From the NCBI GenBank assembly GCA_052118065.1, contig JBQKHY010000002.1, positions 124,001-188,000 on the forward strand: a DNA stretch of 64,000 nucleotides, written 5' to 3'. Under the pieces are notes generated by a model. It saw nothing but the letters and a program-made list of their open reading frames with translations. It was not told where the DNA came from and searched no databases. Source of the DNA: Ruminococcoides sp052118065. GTDB lineage: Bacteria; Bacillota; Clostridia; Oscillospirales; Acutalibacteraceae. Below are positions 35,545 through 45,032 of this stretch, one piece after another. Position 1 is the stretch's first letter, and each line of letters starts with the position of its first letter. Made by a program: the position numbers and the translations under genes.

Positions 35545-35733
35545 TTATGGGTAATATGGGTTTGGCTTAAAGAGGTAACGGAAAATATCAATAATCCAAC
35601 CGATACCGAAAATACCACATGTAAAGAAATACACAATACCTAAAAGTATTCTGCCTTCATAAAAACGGTGTATGCCGAAACAACCGAAAAATAAGCATAG
35701 AAAAAACGAAACCCATTTGCTTTTTGGATACAT
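35545..35733 (-). CDS. TM2 domain protein
   Basis: A 62-residue membrane protein made of one TM2 domain: two hydrophobic helices separated by the GCFGIHRFYEGRILLGI motif, then GIFGIGWIIDIFRYL. The family has no settled function. A perfect AAGGAGGTGG RBS precedes the ATG. It is a single-gene unit on the minus strand between the Fn3 pair and the SLC13 permease. Confidence 0.9.
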   Translation of the reverse strand: MYPKSKWVSFFLCLFFGCFGIHRFYEGRILLGIVYFFTCGIFGIGWIIDIFRYLFKPNPYYP

Positions 35734-35852
35734 AAGTCCACCTCCTTGGTTTTTATTATATGTTAATGTTTATGATTTTTTTATCACTACCACAATTCTA
35801 CTATTTTATAAAATCATCGTCAAGGTCATAAATGGAACTTATAATATAATTA

Positions 35853-35881
35853 TTGACAGATTGTACATTCAAGGGTAGTAT
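35853..35881 (+). promoter_or_regulatory. promoter of the SLC13 permease gene
   Basis: A consensus -35 TTGACA (35853-35858), 17-bp spacer and TAGTAT (35876-35881). Confidence 0.6.
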
Positions 35882-35962
35882 ATATATTATAATATTTAAA
35901 AGTTAAACATTATGAAAAGTAAAAAATTATTTATTACAGTATGGAATATTTTAGGAAGATTT

Positions 35963-37078
35963 ATGAATAGAGTAATTGATTTTGTGAAGAAAGAAATTGT
36001 ATTGGTTATTTCTTTTATATTAGCTATAGTTTCAATGTTTTTTGTTACACCCGATGAAAAATATATTGATTATATAGATTACAGGACTTTAGGACTGCTT
36101 TTTTGCTTAATGACAATAATGGCAGGTCTTAATAGGCTGGGTGTATTTAAATTAATGGCAGAAAAATTAATACATAAGGTTCATACTATCAGAGGAGTTA
36201 CCCTTACATTAGTTTTATTATGTTTTTTTACTTCAATGGTTATAACTAATGATGTAACACTTATAACATTTGTGCCTTTTACAATTATTTTACTTGAAAT
36301 ATCTCATCAAAAAAGCAAATTGATTTATGTTGTAACACTTGAAACAATATCGGCAAATTTAGGTAGTATGACAACTCCTATTGGCAATCCTCAAAACCTT
36401 TATTTGTTTTCTAACTATAATATGAATATAGATGAATTTGTAAAAGCAATAATTCCATTTTCTGTATTGTCATTAGTTTTCCTGATTATATTTTCTTTAT
36501 TTGTGGGTAATGAGAATATTGCTGAAAATACAATAGCAGACAATGAAAATACCCTACAACTAAAAAGCTATGCTTTGCCTACTATGTATATTATATTATT
36601 TATCTTAGCTTTATTCAGTGTATTTAAAGTTTTAGACTATAGAATTTTGCTAGGTGTTCTATTAATTGCAGTTCTTATTTTTGATAGAATTACACTGATA
36701 AAGGTTGATTATAGTCTTATTTTTACTTTTGTATTTCTATTTATTTTTATAGGTAATTTAGGTAATATAAATTCCATTCATAATTTTTTACAAGACATAA
36801 TTATCGGTAATGAAGTATGGGTGGGTGTATTATCAAGTCAAATTTTCTCTAATGTTCCGGCAAGTATTTTGTTGTCAGGCTTTACAAGTAACGGTAGTGA
36901 GCTTCTTATTGGTGTGAATATTGGTGGTTTAGGTACTTTAATTGCATCTATGGCAAGTTTAATTTCTTTTAAATTTTTACAAAATGAAAATATTAAAATT
37001 TCAAAATACATTATTGTATTCACTTTTATGAATTTAGTTTTCTTAGGAATAAACTTACTATGGTATGTTGTAGTATAA
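35963..37078 (+). CDS. SLC13/ion transporter superfamily permease
   Basis: A 371-residue membrane protein with about ten hydrophobic helices. Ion-transporter superfamily marks: FCLMTIMAGLNRLGVF, TNDVTLITFVPFTI, the GNPQNLYL half-site typical of arsenite/dicarboxylate/Na+ permeases, and FSNVPASILLSGF. Substrate cannot be assigned. ATG 35963 has AGGA 6 bp before it; an in-frame ATG at 35912 lacks an RBS. No partner genes are linked, so it appears to be a stand-alone permease. Confidence 0.75.
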   Translation: MNRVIDFVKKEIVLVISFILAIVSMFFVTPDEKYIDYIDYRTLGLLFCLMTIMAGLNRLGVFKLMAEKLIHKVHTIRGVTLTLVLLCFFTSMVITNDVTLITFVPFTIILLEISHQKSKLIYVVTLETISANLGSMTTPIGNPQNLYLFSNYNMNIDEFVKAIIPFSVLSLVFLIIFSLFVGNENIAENTIADNENTLQLKSYALPTMYIILFILALFSVFKVLDYRILLGVLLIAVLIFDRITLIKVDYSLIFTFVFLFIFIGNLGNINSIHNFLQDIIIGNEVWVGVLSSQIFSNVPASILLSGFTSNGSELLIGVNIGGLGTLIASMASLISFKFLQNENIKISKYIIVFTFMNLVFLGINLLWYVVV

Positions 37079-37186
37079 AAATTTTCAAAATTATGTAACC
37101 TTTTGGAAAGTTGAAAAGTGTTATATATGTAACAGGTAAAACCGAAGATGATTCAGAAAAAGTTACACAAGAAAGGATTTGATGAA

Positions 37187-38413
37187 ATGAAAATTTTTAG
37201 AAAAGGTTTTGCAGTAGCAATGGCAATGATAATCACTTGCAGTGCATTTACAGTTATGCCACTAACTACAAGTGCAATGGCAGTTAATGAAACATCGGTA
37301 TCAGCATCTTCTACTAAAAGTGGTAAGTGTGGTAAGGATGTAAAATGGTCATACAATAACAAGGTTCTTACTGTTTACGGTAAGGGTAAGATGACTACAG
37401 AAATACCTGAGTCTGTAACTAACTATGCTGAAGAAATTATTGTTAAAGACGGTGTTACTGATATTGGTAAACTTGAAACAGGTGAACGCCTAAAGAAAGT
37501 AACTTTAGGAAAAGGCATCACAGTAATTCCAGGTGGTCTTTTTTCTGGATGTGTTAAATTAAAAACTGTTAAATTATCTAATAACCTAAGAACTATTGAA
37601 AATGATGCTTTTAGATGGTGTGAAAGTCTAACAACAATCACTATCCCTGAAAAGGTTAGAAAAATTTTGGCTAACCCATTTATGGAATGTAGCAAATTAA
37701 CAAAAATTAATGTTAATAAAAACAACAAAACCTACATATCAATTGATGGTATATTATTTACTAAGTCAAAGAAAACTCTTGCTATTTATCCACTTGGTAA
37801 GAAAAATTCTGCTTATAGTGTTCCTAAGACTGTTTATAAGATTGCTGAAAATGCATTTAGCGAAAGTAGTTCTATAAAGACTATCAAAATGACAAACTCA
37901 GTTAAGAGAATTGAAGATAATGCATTTGCTCATTGTTATAGATTGAAAAATGTAACTTTGTCACAAAGATTAACTTACATTGGTGAGCAAGTTTTTAATG
38001 ATACAAAATTTAATGATACTGACTCAAATTGGAAAAACGGTTACTTATATTGTGGCAATGCACTAATAAGTGTTAAGCAAAACTTAAAACAAGTTACTGT
38101 AAAGAAGGGTACAAGAATTCTTGGTACTCGTGCAATTGATTTGTGTGAGAATTTAAAGAAGGTTACATTACCTGAAGGTCTACTTTATATTAATGATTAT
38201 GCACTACATGATGACACTAAGCTATCCACATTAACAATTCCTAAATCAGTTAAGGAAATCGGTAAGGATGCAATTGGTGTTTATAGTGATATTGATTGGG
38301 ATGGTAACTGTATTACCTCTAAGGTAAATCCTTTTAAGGTAAAGGTTTATAAAAATTCTGTAGGTCATAAATATGCAAAGAAAAATAACCTTAATTATCA
38401 GGTTATTAAGTAA
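37187..38413 (+). CDS. secreted BspA-like leucine-rich repeat protein
   Basis: A 408-residue exported protein. Signal peptide to about residue 32 (FAVAMAMIITCSAFTVMPL core, ending TSAMA), then a short beta domain (KDVKWSYNNKVLTVYGKGKM) and LRR_5/BspA-type repeats of about 23 residues (LKTVKLSNNLRTIENDAF, IKTIKMTNSVKRIEDNAF, and similar) ending with YKNSVGHKYAKKNNLNYQ. Such proteins are surface adhesins or dietary/host-binding proteins in gut bacteria. I chose ATG 37187, after AAAGGA, over the longer frame at 37148. No anchor motif is visible. Confidence 0.88.
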   Translation: MKIFRKGFAVAMAMIITCSAFTVMPLTTSAMAVNETSVSASSTKSGKCGKDVKWSYNNKVLTVYGKGKMTTEIPESVTNYAEEIIVKDGVTDIGKLETGERLKKVTLGKGITVIPGGLFSGCVKLKTVKLSNNLRTIENDAFRWCESLTTITIPEKVRKILANPFMECSKLTKINVNKNNKTYISIDGILFTKSKKTLAIYPLGKKNSAYSVPKTVYKIAENAFSESSSIKTIKMTNSVKRIEDNAFAHCYRLKNVTLSQRLTYIGEQVFNDTKFNDTDSNWKNGYLYCGNALISVKQNLKQVTVKKGTRILGTRAIDLCENLKKVTLPEGLLYINDYALHDDTKLSTLTIPKSVKEIGKDAIGVYSDIDWDGNCITSKVNPFKVKVYKNSVGHKYAKKNNLNYQVIK

Positions 38414-38449
38414 TTATTATTTGTAAATTTAATAAAGTAACTAACAGAA

Positions 38450-38480
38450 AAACACCCACCAATTTTTTTGGTGGGTGTTT
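38450..38480. terminator. bidirectional terminator between the BspA-like gene and lacI
   Basis: 13-bp perfect stem (38450-38462 with 38468-38480), T5 loop, A-run on the left and T-containing right flank; serves the two convergent genes. Confidence 0.88.
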
Positions 38481-38490
38481 CCTTATACTT

Positions 38491-39501
38491 TTACTGTTGT
38501 GGATTTCCACATGAATTTCTGATTTTAATAGGACAAGGCATATATATTTTCATAGGAGAAAGTAGCTTGTTGTTCTTGGAATGTAACATAGTGTTGATAA
38601 CCTGTACACCATAGATACCCATTGCATAAACCGGTGCACTCATTGTGGTTAGTGGAGGGTTGGTGTATCCTGAAAGCTCAGTATTATCAAAACCGATAAT
38701 AGAAACATCTTCAGGAATTTTGTAGCCGTTTTCCTGTAATGCCCTCATAGCACCGATAGCTATAGGGTCACTTGCTGCAAAAATTGCTGATGGTACTCTT
38801 TCACTTTCAATAAGTTCTTTCATCATACTGTAACCGGATGCAGTAGTGAACTTGTCCTGTAAAATATAATTTTTGTAGTTAATGCCTTTTTCTTCACAAG
38901 CATTTTCAAAAGCTGATAAACGCTTATCAGGATAAACTGTACCATCCTCAAGTTCCTCAATACCACCTAAGAAACCTATATCCTTGTGACCTAGGTTATA
39001 TAGATAGTTAACTGCATCGTTAACTGCTTGTCTAAAGTCTAGGGAGATAGAAGTGATTTCAATATTCTCAACAATCATATCCAGAAAAACAATATTACTG
39101 TTTAAGTTTCGTAAATTTTCTACCTCTTGTTTACTAAACTTTCCTAAACAAATTATACCGTCAACATCATTAAGTGCTTCCATATAGTTAATATCTGTTT
39201 TGAAAGTTCTTACAATATTTATATTATTCTTAGAGCAGTAGTCCTCAATACCCTGACGCATTAAGAAGTAGTAGTTATCCTCAATTTCTTGCTTAGATGA
39301 GAACCATTGTAAAATGCCGATAACACAGGTGGGAGCTGATACTGTTCGCTTTTTCTTAACATAATTCAGTTCTTTTGCTGCTGCAAAGACCTTTTGCCTA
39401 GTTTCAATAGAAGTACTAAGTGTTGTATCATTGTTTAGTACCCTTGAAACAGTAGCAACAGAAACATTAGCCTTCTTTGCTACATCTCTAATAGTAGCCA
39501 A
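38491..39501 (-). CDS. LacI family regulator of the galactose operon
   Basis: A 336-residue LacI/GalR repressor. N-terminal HTH (TIRDVAKKANVSVATVSRVLNND) with hinge, then a periplasmic-binding-type effector domain ending in IKIRNSCG. Start TTG 39501 lies 6 bp after GAGGTG; the frame open to 39510 overlaps that RBS. It is divergent from the GPH-galKETM operon, so galactose (or a galactoside) is the probable inducer. A perfect palindrome lies within its own promoter. Confidence 0.92.
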   Translation of the reverse strand: MATIRDVAKKANVSVATVSRVLNNDTTLSTSIETRQKVFAAAKELNYVKKKRTVSAPTCVIGILQWFSSKQEIEDNYYFLMRQGIEDYCSKNNINIVRTFKTDINYMEALNDVDGIICLGKFSKQEVENLRNLNSNIVFLDMIVENIEITSISLDFRQAVNDAVNYLYNLGHKDIGFLGGIEELEDGTVYPDKRLSAFENACEEKGINYKNYILQDKFTTASGYSMMKELIESERVPSAIFAASDPIAIGAMRALQENGYKIPEDVSIIGFDNTELSGYTNPPLTTMSAPVYAMGIYGVQVINTMLHSKNNKLLSPMKIYMPCPIKIRNSCGNPQQ

Positions 39502-39520
39502 ATACATCACCTCTACTCTT

Positions 39521-39549
39521 ATTATAGTGAATATTTACTAAATATGCAA
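39521..39549 (-). promoter_or_regulatory. promoter of the lacI-type gene
   Basis: On the minus strand TTGCAT (39544-39549), 17-bp spacer, TATAAT (39521-39526). Confidence 0.75.
39531..39545. promoter_or_regulatory. 15-bp palindromic operator in the lacI promoter
   Basis: ATATTTA-C-TAAATAT, perfect 7-bp arms, placed between the -35 and -10 of the regulator gene, so binding would block it (autorepression). The core TTTACTAAA recurs next to the gal promoter. Confidence 0.65.
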
Positions 39550-39555
39550 GGGTTG

Positions 39556-39564
39556 TTTAGTGAA
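39556..39564. promoter_or_regulatory. degenerate copy of the operator core
   Basis: TTTAGTGAA, one base from the reverse complement of TTTACTAAA, 14 bp from the palindrome. Confidence 0.35.
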
Positions 39565-39587
39565 AAATAGATAAACTTTAATTTTTG

Positions 39588-39596
39588 TTTACTAAA
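39588..39596. promoter_or_regulatory. second operator core upstream of the gal operon -35
   Basis: TTTACTAAA identical to the core of the 15-bp palindrome, 5 bp upstream of TTGACT of the transporter promoter. Confidence 0.5.
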
Positions 39597-39600
39597 ACTA

Positions 39601-39629
39601 TTGACTTTTTATGAAACAAAACATATAAT
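39601..39629 (+). promoter_or_regulatory. promoter of the galactose operon
   Basis: TTGACT (39601-39606), 17-bp spacer, TATAAT (39624-39629). About 100 bp leader to the transporter ATG. Confidence 0.82.
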
Positions 39630-39734
39630 TTAGTTAACAGATAAGCAAAAGGCATATTAATAATTAATAATATTAATTTCTTTTATGCATTTTGTACGGT
39701 TAGTTTCATTTTTTATATTTAAGGAGGATTTTTT

Positions 39735-41210
39735 ATGAAACGCAGTTCTGAACGCAGACTTGACGGCAAGATTCCTGCAAGAATCAAATATACCTTTGCA
39801 TTTGGTGCTTTAGGTAAAGATATGATTTACGGTATGATTGCCACATTCTCAATGATTTACTTTACAGATATTATCAAAGTAAATCCTGTATTTATCGGTG
39901 CAATGTTCTTTGTTGCAAAACTATGGGACGCATTTAACGACCTGTTTATGGGTATGATTGTTGACAATACAAGGTCAAGATGGGGTAAGTTCATTCCTTG
40001 GCTTGTAATTGGTACACTTGTTAACTCAGTAGTATTTGTAGTATTGTTTACAGATTTCCACCTAAGTGGTGTTGGCCTTTGTGTATTTGCTACTGCAGCA
40101 TATATTATGTGGGGTATGACTTACACAATTATGGATATTCCTTATTGGTCAATTATTCCTAACCTAACTACTAACCCTGAAGAAAGAGAAAAGGTTTCAG
40201 TTTTACCTAGAATTTTCGCAAGTATCGGTCAGTCACTAATTATTGCCGGTTTTGGTGTAAAGATTATTGAAGCACTTAGTGGTGGCACAACTAACCAAGC
40301 AGGTTATCATCGTTTTGCTTTAATTATTGCAGCAGTATTTATCCTAACAATCGGTATTACAGTTATTAACCTACCTAAGGGTCAGGACAAATCAGTTCCT
40401 GAACAGAAGGTTAAGTTCAAAGATATTTTTAAGATTATCGGTAAGAACGATCAGCTAAGATGGGCTGTTACACTAATTTTCCTATACAACATTGGTATTC
40501 AGTGCATTATGGGTGTTGCAACATACTACTTCAAATATGTTTGTGGTGATGCCGATATGATGTCATCATTTATGATTAGTGCATCTATTGCTGAAGTTGT
40601 TGGTTTGATTGTATTCCCTAAGGTAGCTAAGATGCTTTCAAGAAAAACATCATTCCTACTTGCTTGTACACTTCCTGCTTTTGGTTTGATTATGCTACTA
40701 TTTGTTGGTATCTTTGCTCCAAACAATGTTGTACTAACTTCAATCTCAGGTGTTATTGTAAAACTTGGTACAGGTCTTGAACTTGGTTGTGCAACAGTAT
40801 TCCTTGCTGATGTTGTTGATTATGGTGAATACAAACTTGGTGTTAGAAACGAAGGTGTTGTATTCTCACTACAGACACTAATTGTTAAGTTTACAGCAGC
40901 TTTAACTGCTCTTGGTATCGGTGCTGCTCTAGGTAGTACAAAGTATGTTCCGGGTCAGGAACAGTCATTTGCAACAGTTGCATCAATCAGTGCTTTAATG
41001 TGTATTGTTCCTGCAGTTTGTATGCTAATCGCTTATGTAGTATATAAGAAAAAGTATAAGCTACATGACAATATGCTAAAGAGAATTATCAATACTATTA
41101 CAGCCAGAAGAGAAGGCAAAATTGATATGACAGAAGAAATTAACGAAAACGGTGTTACAGAACCATCACATTTTTCAGCTAAAGATACTTTAAAGGTAGG
41201 TGCTAAGTAA
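39735..41210 (+). CDS. GPH family sugar:cation symporter (probable galactose/galactoside)
   Basis: A 491-residue, twelve-helix transporter of the glycoside-pentoside-hexuronide family (MelB/LacS-like). Marks: KYTFAFGALGKDMIYG, the conserved WDAFNDLFMGMIVDNTRSRWGK segment (loop 2-3, cation site Asp), and MDIPYWSIIP. No IIA domain at the C-terminus. RBS AAGGAGG. First gene of the gal operon, so galactose or a galactoside is the probable substrate; no beta-galactosidase is linked. The galK start overlaps its stop (TAATG). Confidence 0.9.
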   Translation: MKRSSERRLDGKIPARIKYTFAFGALGKDMIYGMIATFSMIYFTDIIKVNPVFIGAMFFVAKLWDAFNDLFMGMIVDNTRSRWGKFIPWLVIGTLVNSVVFVVLFTDFHLSGVGLCVFATAAYIMWGMTYTIMDIPYWSIIPNLTTNPEEREKVSVLPRIFASIGQSLIIAGFGVKIIEALSGGTTNQAGYHRFALIIAAVFILTIGITVINLPKGQDKSVPEQKVKFKDIFKIIGKNDQLRWAVTLIFLYNIGIQCIMGVATYYFKYVCGDADMMSSFMISASIAEVVGLIVFPKVAKMLSRKTSFLLACTLPAFGLIMLLFVGIFAPNNVVLTSISGVIVKLGTGLELGCATVFLADVVDYGEYKLGVRNEGVVFSLQTLIVKFTAALTALGIGAALGSTKYVPGQEQSFATVASISALMCIVPAVCMLIAYVVYKKKYKLHDNMLKRIINTITARREGKIDMTEEINENGVTEPSHFSAKDTLKVGAK

Positions 41211-42490
41211 TGATTAACACTAAGGATGCTATTACTAAAATATCTAACGGTGAATACGACAATGTATTTAAAGATGTTTATGTAGATGAAAATGTACTTG
41301 ATTATCAGAAGAAAAGATACATCAATGCTATTGAACAGTACGAAACAATCTTTTGCCCTGACAATGTAGAAATCTTTAGTGCACCGGGTAGAAGTGAAGT
41401 TTGTGGTAATCACACTGACCATCAGCACGGTAAGGTACTTGCAACTTCAATTAACCTAGATACAATTGCTATTGCATCAAAGCATAACGACAACATTATC
41501 AAACTTGTATCTGATGGTTACGATATGATTACAATTGATATTGATGACTTAAGAATTAACGATGATGAGGCAGGCACAACAGTCAGCCTCATCAGAGGTG
41601 TACTAAAAGGACTTAAGGATAAAGGCTACAAAATCGGTGGCTTTAATGCTTATGCAACAAGTGATGTACTTGTTGGTGCAGGACTTTCTTCTTCTGCTGC
41701 TTTTGAAGTAATTATCGGTACAATTATCTCAGGTCTATATAATGATATGAAAATTGACTCAGTAGAAATTGCACAGATTTCTCAATTTGCAGAAAATGTA
41801 TATTTCAAGAAACCTTGTGGTCTTATGGACCAGATGGCTTGTTCAGTTGGTGGTATTATCAACATTGACTTTAAGAATCCTGAAAAGCCTATTGTAAAGA
41901 AAATCACTACAGATTTTGAACAGTATAATTACAGCCTATGTATTGTAGATACCAAGGGTGACCATGTTGACCTTACTGATGACTATGCAATGATTCCTTC
42001 TGAAATGAAGAAAGTTGCAAACTATATGGGCAAGGAAGTTCTTAGAGAATGTGACTCAAACGAATTTTATCTTCACCTTGCTAAAATTAGAGAGGCAGTA
42101 GGTGACAGACCTGCTCTTAGAGCATTCCACTTCTTTACAGAAGAAAAGAATGTTCAAAACGCAGTTGATGCTCTTGAAAAGGGTAAGTTTGATGAATTCC
42201 TAGACGCAATTAAAAAGTCAGGTAACTCATCATTTAAGTATCTACAAAATGTTTATACAAATAGAGATGTACAACATCAGAATATGTCAATTGCCCTTGC
42301 ACTAAGCGAAAGCCTACTAAGAACATATGGTGTATGCAGAGTTCATGGTGGTGGTTTTGCCGGTACAATTCAGGCATTTGTACACAACGACTTTGTAGAT
42401 AGCTACAAGTCATTTATTGACAATGTATTTGGAGAAAATTCTTGTCATATTCTAAAGATTAGAAAATACGGTGGTATCAGAGTAATTTAA
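41210..42490 (+). CDS. galK: galactokinase
   Basis: GalK (426 residues, GHMP kinase) phosphorylates galactose to Gal-1-P. The galactokinase signature is seen as APGRSEVCGNHTDHQHGKVL near residue 63, with the GHMP ATP loop VGAGLSSSAAFE near 161, CGLMDQMACSVGG with the catalytic Asp near 207, and a C-terminal VHGGGFAGTIQAF. It has a somewhat extended N-terminus (about 40 residues before the sugar domain). The ATG overlaps the transporter stop by one base. Confidence 0.96.
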   Translation: MINTKDAITKISNGEYDNVFKDVYVDENVLDYQKKRYINAIEQYETIFCPDNVEIFSAPGRSEVCGNHTDHQHGKVLATSINLDTIAIASKHNDNIIKLVSDGYDMITIDIDDLRINDDEAGTTVSLIRGVLKGLKDKGYKIGGFNAYATSDVLVGAGLSSSAAFEVIIGTIISGLYNDMKIDSVEIAQISQFAENVYFKKPCGLMDQMACSVGGIINIDFKNPEKPIVKKITTDFEQYNYSLCIVDTKGDHVDLTDDYAMIPSEMKKVANYMGKEVLRECDSNEFYLHLAKIREAVGDRPALRAFHFFTEEKNVQNAVDALEKGKFDEFLDAIKKSGNSSFKYLQNVYTNRDVQHQNMSIALALSESLLRTYGVCRVHGGGFAGTIQAFVHNDFVDSYKSFIDNVFGENSCHILKIRKYGGIRVI

Positions 42491-42501
42491 GGAGGAAACT
42501 T

Positions 42502-43494
42502 ATGAAAATTTTGGTTTTAGGTGGAGCTGGTTATATTGGCTCACATACAGTATATAGACTTATTGAACAAGGTCACAGTGTAGTTGTATTTGACAATTTG
42601 GAAACAGGTCACATAGAGGCAGTTCATCCTGATGCCAAATTTTATAAGGGTGACCTTAGAAACAGAGAAGATATTGACAATGTTCTTGACAATGAAAAGG
42701 ACATTGATGCAGTAATTCACTTTGCAGCTAATTCTTTAGTTGGTGAAAGTATGACAAACCCACTTAAGTACTATGACAATAACCTTAACGGTACTAAAGT
42801 GTTGTTACAATCTTTAGTTGCTCACAACATTGACAAGGTTGTATTTTCTTCAACTGCTGCAACTTATGGCGAACCTGAAAGAACACCTATCCTAGAAACC
42901 GACCCTACTAATCCAACTAACTGTTACGGTGAAACAAAGAAGTCAATGGAAAGAATGTTCTATTGGGTAGAAAAGGCTCACAACCTCCATTATGTATCAC
43001 TAAGATACTTCAATGCTTGTGGTGCTCATATTAGTGGTGAAATCGGTGAGGCTCATTCTCCTGAAACTCATCTAATCCCAATTATCCTACAAACTGCTAC
43101 CGGTAAGCGTGACCACATCAGCATTTTTGGTACAGATTACAACACTAAAGATGGCACTTGTGTAAGGGATTATATCCATGTTACAGACTTAGCACAGGCT
43201 CATATCCTTGCAGTACAGTACCTTGTTAATGGTGGCAAAAGTGATATTTTCAACCTAGGTAACGGTGTAGGCTTTACAGTAAAAGAAGTTATTGAAAAAG
43301 CAAAGGAAGTTACAGGTAAGGACATTAAAGTTGTTGAGGAAGGTAGAAGAGCAGGTGACCCTGCAGTACTTATTGCTTCAAGTGATAAGGCAAAGAAAGT
43401 TCTTGGTTGGTGTCCTGAATATGACAGCCTAGATACAATTATCAGTACAGCTTGGAAGTGGCATTCTACCCATCCTAACGGATACAGTAAGTGA
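42502..43494 (+). CDS. galE: UDP-glucose 4-epimerase
   Basis: GalE (330 residues, extended SDR) interconverts UDP-Gal and UDP-Glc. GGAGYIGSH NAD motif at residues 7-15, FSSTAATYG with the catalytic Ser/Thr, the YGETKKSMERM YxxxK motif, and RYFNACGAH. RBS AAGGAGG. Third gene of the operon. Confidence 0.97.
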   Translation: MKILVLGGAGYIGSHTVYRLIEQGHSVVVFDNLETGHIEAVHPDAKFYKGDLRNREDIDNVLDNEKDIDAVIHFAANSLVGESMTNPLKYYDNNLNGTKVLLQSLVAHNIDKVVFSSTAATYGEPERTPILETDPTNPTNCYGETKKSMERMFYWVEKAHNLHYVSLRYFNACGAHISGEIGEAHSPETHLIPIILQTATGKRDHISIFGTDYNTKDGTCVRDYIHVTDLAQAHILAVQYLVNGGKSDIFNLGNGVGFTVKEVIEKAKEVTGKDIKVVEEGRRAGDPAVLIASSDKAKKVLGWCPEYDSLDTIISTAWKWHSTHPNGYSK

Positions 43495-43504
43495 GGTTTT
43501 AGCA

Positions 43505-45016
43505 ATGAAAACAAGTTTATATAGTTTGATTTTACGATTAGTTTCTTATGGACTAAACACAGGTTTAATAGAAAAAGAAGATACTATCTATACTATCAAT
43601 CAGTTACTTGATTTATACAAGATGGATGAACCCGATGACAGTAATGCAGAACTTACTGATGACTCTGAAAGTAACCTTGAAGAAATTTTAGGTGGACTAC
43701 TTGACTATGCTTATGAAAGAAATCTAATTCCTGAAAATACAGTTACATATCGTGACCTATTTGATGTTAGAATTATGAGCACAATGGTAAAAAGACCATC
43801 AGAAGTTATTAAAGAATTTTGGAGTAACTACAATGTTTCTCCTGTAAAGGCTACTGATTATTATTATAAGTTTAGCAGAGATACCGACTATATCAGAAGA
43901 TACAGAGTAAAGAAAGATTTAAAGTGGAAAACCTCCACAGAGTATGGTGACATTGATATTACTATTAATCTTTCTAAACCTGAGAAAGACCCTAAGGCTA
44001 TTGCTCAGGCAAAGTTACAAAAGCAATCAAGCTATCCAAAGTGCTTACTATGTAAAGAGAATGAAGGTTATGCCGGTAGAATTAATCATCCGGCAAGAAG
44101 TAACCACAGAATCATTCCTATAACACTTGATAACAGTCAGTGGTATATGCAGTATTCACCATATGTATATTACAATGAACATTGTATTGTTTTTAACGGT
44201 GAACATACACCTATGGTTATTGACTCATCAACATTTAGAAAGCTATTTGATTTTATCAAAATGTTCCCACATTACATTATCGGTTCAAATGCCGATTTGC
44301 CTATTGTGGGTGGTTCAATTCTTACTCACGAACATTTCCAAGGTGGCAGATATAACTTTGCACTTAATAAAGCTGATGTAGAAGAAAAGTTTTCCATATC
44401 AGGTTACGAAAATGTGGAATGTGGAATTGTAAAATGGCCTATGTCAGTTATCAGACTTACAGGTGAAGATACCGACAGTCTTATTAAACTTTCAGAGCAT
44501 ATCCTAGAAAAATGGAGAAACTATACTGATGAAGATAGTTTCATCTTTGCTGAAACTGATGGGGAAAGACACTCAACAATTACACCTATTGTTTTCACAA
44601 AGAATGGCAAGTATGTAATTGACCTTGTACTGAGAAATAATATTACAACTGAGGAACACCCATTAGGAGTGTTCCATCCACACAAAAATTTACACCATAT
44701 TAAGAAAGAAAATATCGGTCTTATTGAAGTTATGGGACTTGCAGTTTTGCCATCAAGATTAAAGAATGAAATGGCTATGCTAAAGGATGCAATTTTAACC
44801 GGTAAGGATATTTCCGGTATTGAAGAAATCAGTAAACATACCGAATGGGTAAATGAATTTACACAGAAGTACAGTTCCATCAATGAAGAAAATATTGATG
44901 AAATTCTTTACAAAGAAATCGGTGAAGTATTCTTAAATGTACTTAAAGATGCAGGTGTATTTAAGAGAAACGAAAGTGGCAAAAAAGCATTTAAAAAGTT
45001 TATTGAAACATTGTAA
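43505..45016 (+). CDS. galT: UDP-glucose-hexose-1-phosphate uridylyltransferase, Gram-positive type
   Basis: A class 2 GalT (503 residues), larger than the E. coli type. Seen: CLLCKENEGYAGRINHPARSNHR, the ILTHEHFQGGRYNF segment with the His cluster and FHPHKNLHHIKKENIGLIEVMG. It transfers UMP from UDP-glucose to Gal-1-P. RBS GAGG lies before the ATG, 10 bp after galE. Confidence 0.95.
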   Translation: MKTSLYSLILRLVSYGLNTGLIEKEDTIYTINQLLDLYKMDEPDDSNAELTDDSESNLEEILGGLLDYAYERNLIPENTVTYRDLFDVRIMSTMVKRPSEVIKEFWSNYNVSPVKATDYYYKFSRDTDYIRRYRVKKDLKWKTSTEYGDIDITINLSKPEKDPKAIAQAKLQKQSSYPKCLLCKENEGYAGRINHPARSNHRIIPITLDNSQWYMQYSPYVYYNEHCIVFNGEHTPMVIDSSTFRKLFDFIKMFPHYIIGSNADLPIVGGSILTHEHFQGGRYNFALNKADVEEKFSISGYENVECGIVKWPMSVIRLTGEDTDSLIKLSEHILEKWRNYTDEDSFIFAETDGERHSTITPIVFTKNGKYVIDLVLRNNITTEEHPLGVFHPHKNLHHIKKENIGLIEVMGLAVLPSRLKNEMAMLKDAILTGKDISGIEEISKHTEWVNEFTQKYSSINEENIDEILYKEIGEVFLNVLKDAGVFKRNESGKKAFKKFIETL

Positions 45017-45032
45017 TAGGTAGGTGAAAATA

